Below are positions 16,171-19,747 of a DNA stretch of 19,747 bases, piece after piece (position 1 is the first letter of the stretch; the number at the start of each line of letters is the position of its first letter). The position numbers were made by a program, and so were the translations under genes. The notes beneath the pieces are model-generated. The model was not told where the DNA came from. It did not search any database and worked only from the letters and a program-made list of their open reading frames with translations. The stretch is from contig FN649727.1 in assembly GCA_000310025.1 (NCBI GenBank), positions 5,219,974 through 5,239,720 of the forward strand, in the 5' to 3' direction. Origin of the DNA: Ectocarpus siliculosus (Eukaryota > Sar > Phaeophyceae > Ectocarpales > Ectocarpaceae).

Positions 16171-17400
16171 CGTCGTCATCAAAGTTCCACACAATTCCGA
16201 CAATTTCGTCACAGGCATGTATGATGCTGTCTACAGGGGGAGGTCGAAGGGCTCTCCGAGAGGAGTCTGCACAAACATTAACGTCTGATACCCGAGGTAT
16301 CTCGAAAAAGCGCACACAAGTACAACTACGTGGTCCGTTTCTGGGTGTTAGGGTTGAGATTGCTCCGGGATCCTAACTGGAACAAATGTAGGGTACACAT
16401 ACATTCGAGTACGTGGACAGGAACACACGGCGTTACTTCTTGGATAATTCACTTTGGTTCGAGTGAGGGGCGATGGAAAACCCACTCTAACACCAAAGTG
16501 TCAGTCGGAAAAAAAGTCACGCCAAAATTCCTTGGCGGGTATACTCAATCTTGGCACAACAAAAAAAAACGAATCCACCACAAGGAAGGGGCCTCAGAAA
16601 ATTTCACGAGGAAAGCAGAACTATGTAGCCCGCGAATAGACGTCCTTCGCCATCTTTACATAACTACTTTGAACAACCTAAATCCAGTACCTCTCTTCCG
16701 CACTCTTCCAACGCAAACAAACGGGTTCCGTGGCTACATCCTTTTACAGTTCCATTTCCTTCGAACTTGTCATCCGTCATGAGGGTATTCGTGTCCCCGG
16801 AGACGCCATGCGAAACAGTTTCTTCGGGGACGGGTTTTAGAATGGCAGCTGATGCCATTGCGTTTGCTTTTACATGGATGCCGGGCAAAGCAGAAACAAT
16901 CGTCCTCAGCGTCATATGGCGACCAATGGTGTCACACCCGTCTCCGCCCTATAGTCCGCTCCAAGCCTCGAGCGTTGATAACAACGGGCCTCAGGCATAT
17001 CGATGATGTGCGCCCGACACAGAAACGTGAACAAGTTTGTTAAAACGCGTTCGTTCGCCCGCAATCGGCGAATAACGCATGCTACTGTCAGTACCACTCT
17101 TGGCCTCGGTGCACCAGTCGAGCTCAAACTATTAGGATACACCTGCACACCCAAAGTCACGGGTGGGAGGCTGTACGAGCAGAACTTCGCTTTTGGGGTG
17201 CCTAGCGCCTGCCGTTGTGGACAGCGCAAGATGTGCGTTCGGGAACATTTAGCGAGAACTAGCAAAAATTGACTGCGTTCGGCGGGAGCAGAGCCAGTCA
17301 ACCGCGGCGACGTATGCATAAGTCCCTCGTGATTCATCATTAATATGGAGTACCCACATCATGCACATCATGCACGTACCAAGTTCAGGTGCCGGCACAC
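16171..17400. other. intergenic, no supportable gene
   Basis: Frames of up to 150 codons occur on both strands (for example around 16330-16782 plus and 16912-17340 minus), but their translations lack domain-like order, amphipathic pattern or consistent codon preference. No RNA gene was recognised. Confidence 0.4.
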
Positions 17401-19650
17401 GCGAGTTTGAGAGCGACAACATGAGTCTACCCGCAGTACACATTCAGCCGAGATTCGCCCAGGAATCTGCGAGGAGTCTCCGAGACAGAACGGCAGACGT
17501 CAATAATTGCTGGTCGGGAAACACAAAACGACAACAAGAAACCTACCCCCCCCCCCCCTCCTCCCCCTTCCCAAGCCTGAAACAAGAAAAGACAGCACAT
17601 CACGGACAAGTCCCGCCGTCTGAACACGGCGGCGAAATGGGAGTAACAAGAAACACACAAGAATGTTTGTCCATCTACGTATGCACGAGTAACAAAGAGG
17701 GCGCATTGTGGCAGCGTTTGGGCCATGCATGCTACAGCCCAAAAGAGCGTTGTTCCTGATTCGCGAGCTGCCGTTTTACATACACACAATATCACACATG
17801 CAGCTCTATACAGGCTACAGAAACCGCAGCAGGTCAGCAGGTTTTACGCACACCGCACTTAAAAACATTCACGCCCCACGCAAGAAACCCAAAAAAATCG
17901 ATCGCAAAAATAGACGGGACTCGCCGTCTCGTGATGCCGCCAACTGCGAGACGTTGGCAACCTCACAAAAGTTTCACCTCCCGCTGATAATCACACATTA
18001 CATGCAGAGCAGGCTGTTAGGGGGACGCCGTCTGGCCTATCGCGTTAATCGAGCCATCCCTTGTTACTTGTCGGCTCCCCCACAACGTGAAATCTTCGCC
18101 CTTCTACGATGATGCACAGCTGCTGCGACCCGGTCCTAGTTTGTGGCACTGTTTGCGGGGAAAATATTAACAATTTGCGCACCCCCCTCCCCCACGCTCT
18201 TTCCCAACAAGCACATACGGTACCCTTTTGGTATACCTCACGCAAAACCCACATCAAAACTCCGACAGTCGATTCCGGAACAAGAAAAGCACGAAAATAG
18301 AGCCCACATGTGTTTTTTTTTTTCATTTTTGCCGTTCAAATCAGCATGCATGCTCAAACGTACACCCCCCCTCCGAACCACTAAGGGGCATCGCCTACCC
18401 GCTACGCAATTTTTCGTTATGTGTCTATGTCTCACAGAATTTGTTGGTGTGCCTGTGCTTTTACGCACGACCACCGAACAACAAAGACATGCTGATTTTT
18501 CTTTCACAACATCAAACCTTCAAACGACACCTAAATTCACAAAAAAAAAGGCTATTTAGAGGTACACCAATATATATTGGGATGATTGCGGCACGTGTTC
18601 AAGCGCACCAAGAAACGGTCAAAGTGAAAGAGACCGAAGGGACAATAAAAACAAGCAAGCCGCGTTCACCGCATCTATCACGCATATGAAACTAAAACCC
18701 ACGTCTAGCGGCCCACGCCCATGGACAACAACAGCTCTCCAACAGACAGCAGCTTTCAAGACCATCGAAAACACGCAAAATCGCCCTTCGGAGACATCAT
18801 CCATGTAAAAACTCGAAATGCATGTCACGCGGGCAAACCTATCGCACGCATCCCGTTGAAAGCGGAGGGCAAGAGGCACGGGGGGGAGCATAGCGGGGGA
18901 AACTTGTTTCTACGGCGGTCTTCCCTACCTTACGCCACATCAACCGCTGTCAACCATCGTACGCGGGGAGCTGCGCTAAATAAAGAGTAAACTACATCAC
19001 ACACACCCCATGTACCTGCTTTGGTATCACTGCGTCCGGGTAGCAAGGTATCCAGCGGGGGAGCTTACCCCCAAGCACCTTTCAACACACTCACTTGGTC
19101 AGCCTAACGACCGGCTAGATTACGGGCACCCTACACGCGAAGAATCGCCGACAGCACTGACGTCTCATGCATGGTCTACACAAACACAAGCCGCGACACA
19201 ACATAAAACCCTCATTCTCACCAAATCGGGGATGGGGAGGCAATGCAAGCACCCTCTCCTTCCCTCATGTCTAATTCCATAACGCAGTTCGCCCGTGCTC
19301 AGCCTCACAATCCTTGGCGCCCGCATTCCTACACCCTCGAGGATATATGTCTATCTGTCTGTTCTTCTCATCGGTTCTTTGCCCGTGCTGTTCTCTCGCG
19401 GGAGTCTCCCGAAACAAAGAGGCGATCTACCCGAGCGCTCCATCACACTACACGTGCTCATAATGCAAGAGCCAGGTCCGTCTAGGGCGACATTTTTCTG
19501 AGCTCTCCGAAGCCTTCTCTGGAGGGATTGTTTTTGCCTGCCCCAAGACGTCATCGCCGGCCTGTCCATCCTTTTCGAAACGGTCGACGCTTGGGACAGG
19601 TCACCGCCTCGGTCTCCATCGCCCTCTCTATATCAGCACTCGCGGTGCCC
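17401..19650 (-). other. A/C-rich (plus strand) region, possible 3' UTR of an off-window minus-strand gene
   Basis: The plus strand is dominated by A and C across about 2.2 kb, including a run of 13 C (17546-17558), many CACA/AAAC motifs and a T12 run near 18311. No frame looks coding. The flank after the minus-strand RING gene has the same A/C bias on the plus strand, while flanks after plus-strand genes are G/T-rich. By that local rule, this may be the transcribed 3' part of a minus-strand gene to the right. Confidence 0.3.
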
Positions 19651-19651
19651 G

Positions 19652-19747
19652 CCCCCCCCCCCCCCCCCCCAAAAAAAATGGGGTTTCCCCCAAAAAACCG
19701 GGGAGGGGCCCCCCTAAAACTCTCCCCCAAAAAAAAGTCCCCCCCGT
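19652..19747. other. low-quality contig end (homopolymer artefact)
   Basis: Ordinary sequence stops at a run of 19 C (19652-19670), followed only by runs of A, C and G like the left end. I read it as untrimmed read tail. No feature should be called across it. Confidence 0.85.

Noticed and set aside
11553-16414. 15-base identity TACATTCGAGTACGT at 11553-11567 and 16400-16414
   Set aside because: One shared 15-mer in about 20 kb is not far from chance expectation, and the flanks do not extend the match.
16912-17340. 142-codon minus-strand frame
   Set aside because: It was considered as a possible exon of an off-window gene. It lacks convincing splice sites, codon preference or motifs.
18228-18689. 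153-codon plus-strand frame in the A/C-rich region
   Set aside because: The composition simply follows the A/C bias (His, Pro, Thr, Gln, Asn). There is no domain-like order, and a competing frame of similar quality overlaps it.

Overview
The window reads as one complete short contig of nuclear DNA from a flagellated eukaryote. The evidence is spliceosomal introns, long intergenic and intronic stretches, and a multi-exon gene resembling a cilia/flagella-associated protein. Intron density, base composition and long Ser/Ala-rich disordered proteins would fit a stramenopile alga such as a brown alga, but that assignment is inference. Both ends (about 1-328 and 19652-19747) are homopolymer-laden junk that starts at a poly-C run. 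The trustworthy sequence is about 329-19650.

Layout. At the left, a probable terminal exon of an unrecognised plus-strand gene stops at 755. A 150-codon minus-strand reading frame of unknown identity lies at 1186-1638. A large minus-strand gene ends at 1950 and encodes a Ser/Ala/Arg-rich, mostly disordered protein with a coiled-coil-like segment and a C-terminal RING-H2 finger, so a probable E3 ubiquitin ligase. Its main exon is 1950-4507. A good donor/acceptor pair with matching phase suggests a first exon at 6219-6585 and a 1.7-kb intron. That intron contains stretches that look like decayed coding sequence.

Diverging from it across only 226 bp is the main gene of the window, plus strand, 6812-15708. 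I can assemble it exon by exon (about 14 exons, roughly 1,480 codons) because splice sites and phases join almost everywhere. Remembered family motifs (an LNP-type strand followed by EVHDR, an HGVA block, an FxxEY...INGRAL block, GFM-VLEGL, FDALHCLRMLRKVDRLR, YTYSMDYVSQTV, WP-PR-HPSKPSxxRI-LREPW) match the CFAP92/KIAA1257 (DUF4550) flagellar protein family. Three of its introns appear to use GC donors. A G7 run in exon 1 carries an apparent one-base frameshift. The exon 2/exon 3 junction does not join in frame without an extra small exon or another indel.

From 15709 to 19650 I see no supportable gene. About 17.4-19.6 kb is A/C-rich on the plus strand. That resembles the 3' flank of the minus-strand RING gene, so it may be the 3' UTR of a minus-strand gene lying off the right edge. 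I saw no tRNA, rRNA, CRISPR array or intact transposon. The nearest thing to a new system is the closely spaced head-to-head pair of a RING E3 gene and a flagellar gene.
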